Source: Prorocentrum cordatum (lineage: Eukaryota > Sar > Dinophyceae > Prorocentrales > Prorocentraceae). Taken from it: a stretch of 64,000 nt of DNA. The translations under genes and the position numbers were made by a program. Position 1 is the stretch's first letter; every line of letters starts with the position of its first letter. Below the pieces are notes generated by a model. That model was not told where the DNA came from and did no database searches. It saw only the letters and a program-made list of their open reading frames with translations. Below are positions 30,339 through 39,627 of the stretch, one piece after another. The stretch lies in NCBI GenBank assembly GCA_963575745.1, contig CAUYUJ010017815.1:227501-291500 (forward strand), read 5' to 3'.

Positions 30339-31656
30339 TTCCCCAACCATCCTGTGGTGTTGGGTCCTCGTTTTGAAGAGACAGCACCCCGCGTCCCACC
30401 TTCCTCCTCTTTCCTCCTCCTTCCTCCTTCCTCCACCTCCTCGCCCTCCTCCTCCCGCTCCTCCCTCCTCCCCCTCGTCCCTGCGTTGCACCCACCCAGG
30501 GCAGCGTCTCGTAGCCCCATAGGGAGCTCCACCGAAGGCCCCAGTGGTTGCTCTCGCATGCGGTTCCCCCACCCAGGGCAGCGTTTCGTGGCCACATAAG
30601 GGGGCTCCACCGAAGGCCCCCGTGGCGCAGTTCGCATGCGGTTCCCCCACCCAGGGCAGCGCTTCGTGGCCCCATAGGGAGCTCCACCGAAGGCCCCACT
30701 GGCTGCTCTCGCATGCGGTTCTCCCACCCAGGGCAGCGCTTCGTGGCCCCATAGGAAGCTCCACCGAAGGCCCCAGTGGCTGCTCTCGCATGCGGTTCCC
30801 CCGCCCAGGGCAGCGTTTCGTGGCCCCATATGGAACTCCACCGAAGGCCCCAGTGGCTGCTCTCGCATGCGGTTCCCCCACCCAGGGCAGCGCTTCGTGG
30901 CCCCATAGGGAGCTCCACCGAAGGCTCAGTGGCGCTCTCGCATGCGGTGGCAGCGTTTCGTGGCCCATAGGGAACTCCACCGAAGGCATCTGCGGTTCCC
31001 CCACCCAGGGCAGCGTTTCGTGGCCCCATAGGGAACTCCACCGAAGGCCCAGTGGTTGCTCTCGCATGCGGTTCCCCCACCCAGGGCATATGGGAGGAAA
31101 GCTCCCCGCCCAGGGCAGCGCTTCGTGGCCACATAAGGGGGCTCCACCGAAGGCCCCGTGGCGCAGTTCGCATGCGGTTCCCCCACCCAGGGCAGCGCTT
31201 CGTGGCCCCATAGGGAGCTCCACCGAAGGCCCCCGTGGCGCAGTTCGCATGCGGTTCCCCCGCCCAGGGCAGCGCTGCGTGGCTCCATAGGGAGCTCCAC
31301 CGAAGGCCCGCCCCAATGGCGCAGTTCGCATGCGGTTCCCCCACCCAAGGCAGTGTTTCGTGGCCCCATAGGGAGCCTCACTTGCATGCGGTTCCCCCAC
31401 CCAGGGCAGCGTTTCGTGGCCCCATGGGGAGCTCCACCGAAGGCCCCCGTGGCGCAGTTCGCATGCGGTTCCCCCGCCCAGGGCAGCGTTGCGTGGCTCC
31501 ATAGGGAGCTCCACCGAAGGCCCGCCCCAGTGGCGCAGTTCGCATGCGGTTCCCCCACCCAAGGCAGCGTTTCGTGGCCCCATAGGGAGCCCCATCGAAA
31601 GTGGCACCCGCAACGCGTTACGAACAATTGCTTATGGTTGGGTCCTTCGCCAGGAT
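30339..31656 (+). mobile_element. CS77 composite element, copy C (about 14 units plus flanks)
   Basis: It has the same left flank as copy B (CCCAACCATCCTGTGGTGTT; GTTTTGAAGAGACAGC) and a pyrimidine tract, then about 14 diverged 77-bp units (many with GGCTGCTCTCGCATGCGG or GTGGCGCAGTTCGC), several truncated (30930-31110, 31375). The right flank AACAATTGCTTATGGTTGGG and CGCCAGGATAAG ends at 31656. The order flank, tract, array, flank matches copy B, so the whole unit, not only the satellite, is what spread. Confidence 0.85.
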
Positions 31657-31662
31657 AAGTTT

Positions 31663-31680
31663 ACGACGCGATCATGTCTG
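31663..31680 (+). repeat. solitary F3 terminus
   Basis: ACGACGCGATCATGTCTG matches the F3 TIR and lies 6 bp after CS77 copy C. The opposite end was not found within 1 kb. Confidence 0.75.
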
Positions 31681-31914
31681 GGGCTCCTCCTCGAAGGCCT
31701 CCCGCAGCTCGCGTTCGCGTGACTTGCGGCAGGCGGGCCAGCGGCTTCCCCCACTGCGCAGGTCCAGGCGCTGGGGCGTCGCGGCTCCTCCGCCCACCTG
31801 CTGGGCATCGGGCAGCCGCCGCCTCCATGCGCGCAGCCGCGGCTCGGACGGGCGTGCCGCTCTGTACGCCCGCCGACGCTGCCGCTGGCCAGCGCCGAAG
31901 CCAGAACGGCTGGA

Positions 31915-32395
31915 GGAGATGGAGGAGGAGGAGGAGGAGGAGGAGGAGGAGGAGGAGGAGGAGGAAGAAGAGGAGGAGGAGGAGGAGGAGGAGGAGGAGG
32001 GAGCAACAGGAGCAGCAGCAGGAGCACCAGGGGAAGCAGGAGAGCAGGAGGAGCAGGAAGGCGGAGGAGGAGGAGGAGGGAGGAGGAGGAGGAGGAGGAG
32101 GAAGGAGGAGGAGGAGGAGGAGGAGGAGGAGGAGGGGAGGAGGAGGAGGAGGGACAGGAGGAGCAAGAGGAGCAGGAGGAGCACGAGGAGGAGGAACAGG
32201 AGGAGCAGGAGGAGCAGGGAGGAGGAGGAGGAGGAGAAGGAGGAGGGAGGAGAAGCAGGAGGAGGAGCAGGAGGAGGAGGATGTGAGTAGTAGTAGGAGG
32301 AGGAGGAGGAGGAGGAGGAGGAGGAGGAGGAGGAGGAGGAGGAGGAGGAGGAGGATGAGGAGGGGGAGGAGGAAAAGGAGGAAGAGGAAGAGGAA
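31915..32395 (+). repeat. 480-bp (GGA)n-rich array
   Basis: GGA triplets with GCA and GAA interruptions, passing into (GAC/GGC) triplets to about 32440. Confidence 0.95.
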
Positions 32396-32584
32396 TAGGC
32401 GGCGACGACGGCGACGACGACGATGACGGCGGCGGCGTCTCGCGCTGCCGTTCCACGTGAGCACCATCGCCGGCCGCTGTGACACGCAGGTACTCCTGCT
32501 GGCCGCTGCCGCTGGCTGCCGCTGGATGCCGCTGGTGCCTGGGCCCACGGGGCCCTGAACAGGCTCCGGGGGCTTCTACGGCAC

Positions 32585-32835
32585 CCCCCAGTGCCGGCCG
32601 GTACCCGCCCCGGGGTGGCCGGGGGGTACCGGTATACTGGGGGGTGCCCGGGGGCGCCGGTACTGGAGGGTGCCGGTAGATGGTGCAGGTACCAGGGGGT
32701 GCCGGTTCGGGGGGCAGTGGTACGTTCCCGGGGGCACCGTGGGGGTACCATTACCGGGGTTGGTGGGGGGGGACCGCCTGCGTGCACTGGGGGTACCGGT
32801 GCCAGGGGGTACAGGGGTGCCAGTACGTACCCCCC
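32585..32835 (+). repeat. degenerate GGGTGCCGGTAC repeat
   Basis: About 15 imperfect copies of a roughly 12-18-bp unit built from GGTACC/GGTGCCGG and a G-run. The sequence is highly G-skewed and could form G-quadruplexes. Confidence 0.7.
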
Positions 32836-33049
32836 TCTCTCGCGCCCGTGGCGGGGACTGCCCTCCCAGGGAGAGGTTCGCGCGTCCGCCACGGGCACTC
32901 GCGGGGCCTAGGTTTGTCTCCGCCCGCGGCTTGCACTGCACAGTTGCGCTGCCTGCCGCGGTCTTTGCCTCTGTCGTGTGCTCCTCGTCGGTCACACGGC
33001 TGCGGTGTTTCCCGTCTTTACTCTCCCGTTCCCCCCACCCGTCTCCTCT

Positions 33050-33215
33050 TTTCCTTTTCCTCCTCCTCCTCTTCTTCCTCCTCTCCTCGCAGTCGTCGTC
33101 GTCCTCCTCCTCCTCCTTCTCCTCCTCCTCCTCCTCCGCCTCCTCCTCCTCTTCCTCGTCGTCATCGTCCTCGTCGCTATCGTCATCGTCATCGTCATCG
33201 CCGTCCTCCTCATCC
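33050..33215 (+). repeat. (TCC/TCG)n pyrimidine array
   Basis: TCC triplets pass into TCG and CAT-CG triplets. On the minus strand this reads as an Asp/Glu run inside a 336-codon frame that has no other protein character. Confidence 0.85.
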
Positions 33216-33219
33216 TGCA

Positions 33220-34600
33220 TCTCTCGTCCCACCGCCCTGCTCTGGAGGCTGCACTGACGTGCCAGGCTCCGCGCACCGCCGGCGCAGGCGGCCCTTCGCC
33301 TCCGCCCAGCCCGCTCTCTCGCTCTCTCTCTCGCTCTCTCGCTCTCTCTCCGCATCTGCCAGGTCCCGGAACGCCTTCGCAGGCGGGCGCCAAGGGCAGC
33401 TTCTGAGCGCCCCTTGCGCGCGTGCGCCGGCGCGGGCCGCCGAGGGCAGCCGCCGCCGCGCAAAGCGACTCCCCGCCCACTCCCTCCTCGGGGGAGGGAC
33501 CGCGCAGCGATCTGTGCTAAGTGGGCTCCGCCCACTTCGCGGAGTGATCCAACCCTCCTAAACCATTCAGGGCATTTGTCGCCCACTCCTAAGTTACTCC
33601 GAGTTTCTTGATGAGCGTCGGGGGGGCGTCACCCCCGCCGACGGCCCCACATCGACCCCCGTCGCGGGCAGCCACCGCGCGCCGAAGGCGCTCCGACCCC
33701 CGTCGCGGGCGACGACGAGGCGAGGCTGACCCCCGTCGGGGGGGCCCCCCCACGCCTATATAGAAACCCAGAGTAGGTTAGGCCAGATCTGACCCTTCTT
33801 AGCATCCGTTGCTAACCTCCCTGCCCCCGCAGCGGCCGCCGTGGTTCTCTCACTTCTCCCGGGTCAAGGGTGTGCTATAGGTGCCCCCCAGTCCAGGGTG
33901 CCCCCTGCCTCCCGCTCCATTTTAGAGCCCTTGGGGCCCCCCTGGGCCTCATTAATGGAGGATTACGATTAATAAATGACCGGGGGTCGTGTTCACGCGG
34001 CGGCGCCCGGGATGACGATTAGAAAAAACCGGCCGCGTGCTGGAAAACTATGTTTTTAACCGTTCCCCTCCAGTCAGAAACTTGTGCAGAAATAGCAGGA
34101 AACTATGTTTTTAATCGTTCCCTCCCATGTTGTTTATGAATCGTCATCCCGCGTTAGGGGTGCTCTGGAGGCCATGGTGTCTCCGCGGAGATCCTGGGGG
34201 TCACCGTGGGCCGGGGGCACTTTCAGCGACGCCCGAGCAAGGGAGGGGGGGCAGGCACGAGTCTCCTCTCGCCCGCGCCGTCCATCCCTGCAGCTCCTCT
34301 CCTCCGCACCTCCCCCCCCCCTCCCGAGGGCGACCGGGCCCCTGCCCCGCAGCGGGGTTCTGTGGGCCCTTGTGCTCTGAATCGTGATGCTGCGCAGTGC
34401 TTCTCGGCGGGATCCGTCCCCGGGCTGGAGGATCGTGGCGAGCGGGCGGGCGACAGGGTGAGGCGAGTCGCCTCCGCGCAGAGCGGTGGCCCGCCCCCGA
34501 GGTGGTTTAGCCATCCGAAGGGCCAGACCGTCCAGGAGCAACCGAGCGGGCCCTCCGAAGGTCGTAGACGGTCGGGAACTTTGGCTTAGTTTGTTGGTCC
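33220..34600. other. no gene recognised; small internal duplication
   Basis: GC-rich DNA with clustered GCCCACT motifs (33470-33590) and repeated ACCCCCGTCG (33650-33740). A 54-bp-spaced duplication GAAACTATGTTTTTAA (about 34045 and 34099) is the only clear repeat. A TATATA at 33758 is not backed by any downstream coding sequence. Confidence 0.4.
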
Positions 34601-34611
34601 GCCGATTCTGG

Positions 34612-34760
34612 CTCACCACGCTGCGGTGCGACACGCCATCCACTTCCTGGCCCCCCACTATCAGCGTCTCGAGCCTTTCCGAGCCTCCCGCCCCGCGGAG
34701 CGGAGCGACCCGCTACCGGCTTGGAAGGCATCGCGTGTCGCCCGGGCCGCCGCCGTGACA
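34612..34760 (+). repeat. R150 dispersed GC-rich repeat, copy 1
   Basis: It shares GCGACACG, TCAGCG, CCTCCCGCC, CGCGGAGCGGAGCGAC and GCGTGTCGCC...GGGCCGCCGCCG with 58318-58485 in the same order. Confidence 0.7.
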
Positions 34761-35024
34761 CGCTGAGCAGAACTGCCTGACTGTATTCGTACACGGGGCC
34801 TTCCAGAGGGGTCGTCGCCTTCGAGGGGCTCAGAGGCAGCAGCCGGCGGAAGTAAAAAACGCGGCTTCGCCGGCGGAAGCCGGCGGTCTCGCCGCGCAGG
34901 CTGGCCGAAGCAAGCATTCGAACCCCAAGAGATGCCATGTTCTTTGGATCCGAAGTCGGGCTTGGATCGGCGATCTCGTCAAGGCGGTGCAGCAACGATC
35001 AATTTGGGCCCAAGGGGGGCTCCT

Positions 35025-35180
35025 CCTCCTCCTCCTCACCCTCCTCCTCCTCCTCCTCCTCCTCCTCCTCCTCCTTCTCCTCCTCCCCCTCCTCCCCTCC
35101 TCCTCCTCCTTCTCCTCCTCCCCCTCCTCCTCCTCCTCCTCCTCCTCCTCCTCCTCCTCCTCCTCCTCCTCCTCCTCTGG
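35025..35180 (+). repeat. (TCC)n array
   Basis: About 50 TCC/TTC triplets. A GGA array of similar length lies 125 bp away in the opposite sense (35305-35425). Confidence 0.95.
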
Positions 35181-35304
35181 GTTCCGGGCCGTGCCTTAGA
35201 GCTGGGTGTGGGTGCCGCTTCGTGGCCAAGGCCCGCCGTGGCCAAAGAAGCCCCTGCGTTCCCCGTGGAGCGTTCCTCGTGGCAGCACGGTGGCTGTACT
35301 GAGT

Positions 35305-35425
35305 AGTCGAGGAGGAGGAGGAGGAGGAGGAGGGAGATAAGGAGGAGGAGGAGGAGGAGGAGGAGGAGGAGGAGGAGGACGAGGAGAAGGGGGATAAGGA
35401 GGAGCAGGAGGAGGAGGTGGTCGGC
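35305..35425 (+). repeat. (GGA)n array
   Basis: About 40 GGA triplets with GATAAG interruptions; a shorter one follows at 35545-35580. Confidence 0.95.
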
Positions 35426-35914
35426 CCCGGCAGGGTCTGCCATGGTTGCTCCCGACCACCCCCGGCCCATGTCGGGGCCCAGCCACGGGCCGGCCCGTGA
35501 GAGCATACAGCACCGTAATCCCCCCCCTGTATCGTGAGAGGGTGCAGGAGGAGGAGGAGGAGGAGGAGGAGGAGGAGGACCAGTGTAAACCCAAGGGTCA
35601 TCGACGATGTTGGAGTAAAACTTCCCTCCAAGCTCCCTCTTCATAGGACCCTGCAACGGTTCATGTCCATTGATGGAACTGCCTCGTTAGAAAACGCCCG
35701 TTTGAAGACCCTGAAGCATGCCAAGACATTGTTCTCGGGATTCCATCGCCACGGATCACCTGACTGTTGCGTCTGGACGATCCTGAATCGTGCGAAAACG
35801 CCATTCCCAGGACTTCAACGCAGAGATTCAACGTAACTGTTGCACCCGCATAATCCTCAATCTTTCCAAAACACAATTTCTGATTTGATGATGGGCATCC
35901 ATGAAACCCTTGAG

Positions 35915-36580
35915 AATGTTTAAAACGAATGTGCGCGGCGCTAAAGGCGAGAGCCACAGTTTGAAAAGGAACTGCCTTCAATCAGTGAAACTTTTGCAAC
36001 TTGTTCAAACGAATGTACGCGGCGCTAAGGCGAGAGCCACATTTTGAAAACGACCCGCCCCCAATCCGTGAAACTTTTGCGGTTTTTCAACGAATGTGCG
36101 CGGCGCTAAGACGAGAGCCCAGCCCGTGAAACTCTCGCAGATGTTTAAAATGAATGTGCGCGGCGCTAAAGCGATAGCCACATTTTGAAAACCACCTGCC
36201 CTAAATCCTGAATTCTTGCAATTTGTTTAAACGAATGTGCGCGGCGGTAAGGCGAGAGCCACATTTTGACAGCCACTCGCTCTAAATCCGTGAAGATCTT
36301 GCACTGTTCAAAACAATGTGCGCAGCGCTAAAGCGAGAGCCACATTTTGAAAGTGGCCCGCCCTCAATCCGCGAAGCTCTTGCCAATTGTGAAAACGAAT
36401 GCGCGCGGCGCTAAGGCGAGAGCCACATTTTGAAAACCACCCGCTCTACATATGTGAAACGGTTCCCTATATTCAAGCTTCAGAGTCATAAGTGGTGAGG
36501 AAGTCTCAGGCGAAACGCCCGGCCCGCCCTAAAAAAATGTTTCGGGGTGTGACAGGGAGAAGTGATTCATACAGAAAAGG
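35915..36580 (+). mobile_element. CS82 composite element, copy 1 (7 units plus 3' flank)
   Basis: Seven units of mostly 81-84 bp (one of 60) contain GTGCGCGGCGCTAA, GCGAGAGCCACATTTTGAAA and CCGTGAAACT. They are followed by a flank with GGAAGTCTCAGGCGAAACGC, CCGGCCCGCCCT, GTGTGACAGGGAGAA and AAAAGGAATG. The same unit, and in whole or part the same flank, recur at 39430 and 44255. No open frame is conserved across units. Confidence 0.85.
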
Positions 36581-36589
36581 AATGAGGGA

Positions 36590-37780
36590 GGGGGAGAAAC
36601 CTAATTTGGAGAATGCGGATGAGGAGGCTTCTGTTCAGAACCGCAGCCCCTGACAAGTAGTCATACCCAGTCCGTTCCCCCTTCCGTACTGATGCTTCAA
36701 GCTCCCCCTTCTCCCCGTCAGTCCTTGCATTTCTGCCCTTTCGACCCAGCGAACTAATTAATCACCACAATCGAGCCCTTGTCCACCAGTCGGTGTCTTG
36801 CGAGTCGCGCGGTTCGCGAGCCCCCAAAGTAACGGTCGCACATTTATACATGTGTATATATTTATATTCAAGATTGCATTGGCGCTTCGCGCCACGCACC
36901 TTGGTCCTTGAAGTTTTGGTCTCCAGGCGGAATGACAGGACGGTCGAACCGACAATTTAGCGATAATTCCGTGTTTCCTTTTCCAGCGTCGCCGTTATAA
37001 TAATGTGATTCGTTTTCGTCCATGCTTCTTTTTCCTCATTCTCGCCCTACCTTGCGTATTCCCCACATCCTCCTCAGCTCTTTTTGCGGGGGCTCCTCCT
37101 TGGAGAGCCTATGAGGGCTTCACGGAAGTTTTTCATGCTTCTTTAAGGCCTGCTGGAGGCCTCCTGGTCGTCTTCTGGGGGCCTCTGGGGGCTTCCTCGG
37201 GCCACCTTGCCTCAAACCGCGGTGTCCCTGAACGACCGGGTCTCGATTTGGAATGCTTCGGAGGGTGTCTTGGGGCCGTCATGGGGCTCTCTGAGGCCAT
37301 CTTGGAACCTTGTTGTGCCGTCTTGCGGCTCTCTTGGACTGCCTGGAAGCCCTTTCGGACGGTTGTGTGGCGATTTTCGAGCCTCCCAGGCGGCTTCGGA
37401 CGCCCAGGGGACCGCCATCTTGTAGCGTCGGGAAGCCGAAAAGAGGAGAACCCCCAAATTCACCGGTAACCAAGAGAAAATAAATGATTTTTGACGATTG
37501 GGACCTTTTTAGGAGTTTTCTTGGAGGCCTCTTGGGACGTTTTGAAGCGATCTTTGGGCGTATGACGGCTTCTTTGGGGTCGTCGTGGGCCGGCTTGGAG
37601 CTCTCTGGTGTCATTTCGGGAGCGCGCAGGAACACTTGGAGCCCTCTGGGGCCGTCTTCGGGCTCTCGTGGGGTTCTCCCGGGTCGTCTGGAGGGTGGGT
37701 GGGCCAAATAAGTCCCGGGGGCGGGGGGGGGCGTTTTTTCCAGGGCCCCCCCAGCCTTGTAAACATATGTGGAAAAGGGA
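36590..37780. other. no gene; weak degenerate repeats
   Basis: From about 37080 to 37720 short motifs such as GGCCTCTTGGG, CTCTCTTGG and GGCCGTCTTG recur without a fixed period. The 154-codon frame at 37005 derives from this and has no domain. Confidence 0.35.
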
Positions 37781-37784
37781 TGTG

Positions 37785-37910
37785 GACACATACATACATG
37801 TGTATATATATATATATATATGTACACACACATATATATATATATATATGTATATATGTATATACATATACATATAACATGTATGCATATATGTATATAT
37901 GTAAATACGC

Positions 37911-37941
<31 letters not shown>

Positions 37942-38000
37942 TAGTTACATATACATATGCGTATACGTATACATACACGTGCACCTATATATATATATAC
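37785..38000 (+). repeat. AT-rich TA/ATAC low-complexity region
   Basis: TATATA runs with ACACATA and GTATATA variants; looser CATAC-rich sequence continues to about 38150. It is the longest AT-rich stretch in the window. Confidence 0.9.
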
Positions 38001-38374
38001 ATATGCAAGCACCTTGGCATTCACACATACTTATACATATACATGTACGTGCAAATTCACACATCCATCTACACATTAAGTACATGTACGCATGCAGGTA
38101 CATTACACATGCACTACATACATACTTACTTACAGTCATGCGTACATACATGCATGTGCACAACCCTTTCATACAACGTCATCTTCCCGTATAAAGTCTA
38201 CCCAGCTATTTTGGCCAGGCGTTGTGCAGGGGTTGTGTGCATCGCCAGGATATTTGTTATACGGATGTGCGCAACTAGAGCACCGCGGTCGCGGCCTTCC
38301 CTTCTTCCTTCCCGCCCCCCTTCTATTTTGTGTCCCGCCTTTCCTCGTCAACCCTGGAAAGTGCAGCCACTTTG

Positions 38375-38900
38375 GAGGGCCGGTGGAGGATTCCGCGGAG
38401 TGAGGTCCCGCCATAGTTTCAGACTAGACCTCGCCATCCCTTGAGGTCGGCGGAATATGAAACTTTCACCCTTTTTGAGGGCTGATGCTGGGTCCAGCGG
38501 AGTGAGGCCGCGCCGGGGACCTAAATTAGACCTGATGGGGGCTGCGGTCTGCGAAACTGTTGCCACTCGAGGACTGCTGGGGGGTCCACTGGAGTGAGGT
38601 CCCACGCAAAGATGCATTAGACCCCGCCATTCCTAGGGGGTTGTGATCTGCGAAATTGCCGCTTCTCTCGAAGCTCCACGCAAACCTGAGTCAGACCTCG
38701 CCATCCCTTGGTGGGCCGCGATCTGCGGAAGTGTCGCCACTCTCAAGGGCTGTTGCGGGGTCCAGTGGAGCGAGACCCCACGCAGACCTAAATTGGACCT
38801 CGCCGTCCATAAGGGGCTACGATCTGCGAAATTGTCGCCACTCTCGAGGGCTGCTGGGAGGTCCATCGGAGTGAAACCCTATGCGGATTTAGATTAGCCT
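38375..38900 (+). repeat. satellite of about 92-101 bp
   Basis: Five to six units carry GGTCCA(C/G)(T/C)GGAG(T/C)GAG, ACGCA(A/G)ACCTAAATT, CCTCGCCATCCCTT and GATCTGCGAAATTG. Unit starts near 38493, 38585, 38761 and 38862 show that one unit is partly deleted between the second and third. Confidence 0.85.
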
Positions 38901-39429
38901 TGATTTCTTTTCCGCGGGTCCCGAAGACCTGGCAGCGCGCCTGCGGGCGTTTAACTCCCGCGATGCACGGCGCAGGCAAGAAGCGGAGAACTTGGTGAGC
39001 AAGGTCGTCCTCGCTCCTTTTTTGCACTAGCTATGTGCTGATCTTTTGGAACGCCAGGGCGACATGGTGCGGGCCGCGCTGATTGTCCAGCGTGCTTTTG
39101 GGAAGTGACCGCCACCCTCTTTCCTCATTGTGTTTCTTTTGTTGTCGTTCTCTTTCTGCTAGGCCGTCTCACTGCTGTTCTGGCGGTAGCTGTTCGGCCC
39201 CTCTTCTGTCCTTTTCTGGCCCCTCGTTCCCACCCCCACTTCATCTTCGAGCTTGGGGCAGCAGTCCTCTTCCTTTTTCGTCGTCCTGTGAGTTGCGCAG
39301 CGAACGCGCGCTGCCCATACAGCTTGCGCAACCATTGGCAACTCCAGCCTCACCGCTTGCGAAACTATTATGGACCAGCCCCTCGTGTCACTTAGTGCAG
39401 ATGGGTTGGGTACGCCGCAGGGTTATTCA

Positions 39430-39620
39430 ATACGAAATCGCGCGGCGCTAATGCGCAAACCACATTTTGAAAATCACCCGCCATTCATCCGTGACGCCGT
39501 TACAACTTCTCCGCTTACGGTTCACGATTGATGGAGAAGTCTCAGGTAACAAAGCCGAGCACGCCCGCCCATCACGTCTCAGGATGCGACAGGGCGTAGT
39601 TGTTTCTAAGGGGAGATGGA
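39430..39620 (+). mobile_element. CS82 composite element, copy 2 (one unit plus flank)
   Basis: A single unit (CGCGCGGCGCTAATGCG, CACATTTTGAAAATCACCCG) is followed by a diverged flank (GAGAAGTCTCAGGTAACAAA, GGATGCGACAGGGCG). It lies directly before the large GAG block. Confidence 0.7.
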
Positions 39621-39627
39621 TGGCGGA

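Noticed and set aside
32576-33586. 336-codon acidic minus-strand protein
   Set aside because: The acidic core is the TCC/TCG microsatellite; the rest lacks codon bias and domains.
33750-33770. TATA-box promoter (CCTATATAGAAACCC)
   Set aside because: No coding sequence follows, and dinoflagellate promoters generally lack TATA boxes; a chance match is likely.
35915-36465. CRISPR-like or tRNA-like spaced repeats
   Set aside because: Full-length tandem similarity over 81-84 bp with gradual divergence, and no cloverleaf or spacers.
37005-37469. 154-codon frame with a signal-like N-terminus
   Set aside because: Lies in degenerate short repeats, has no domain, and codon use does not match the real exons.
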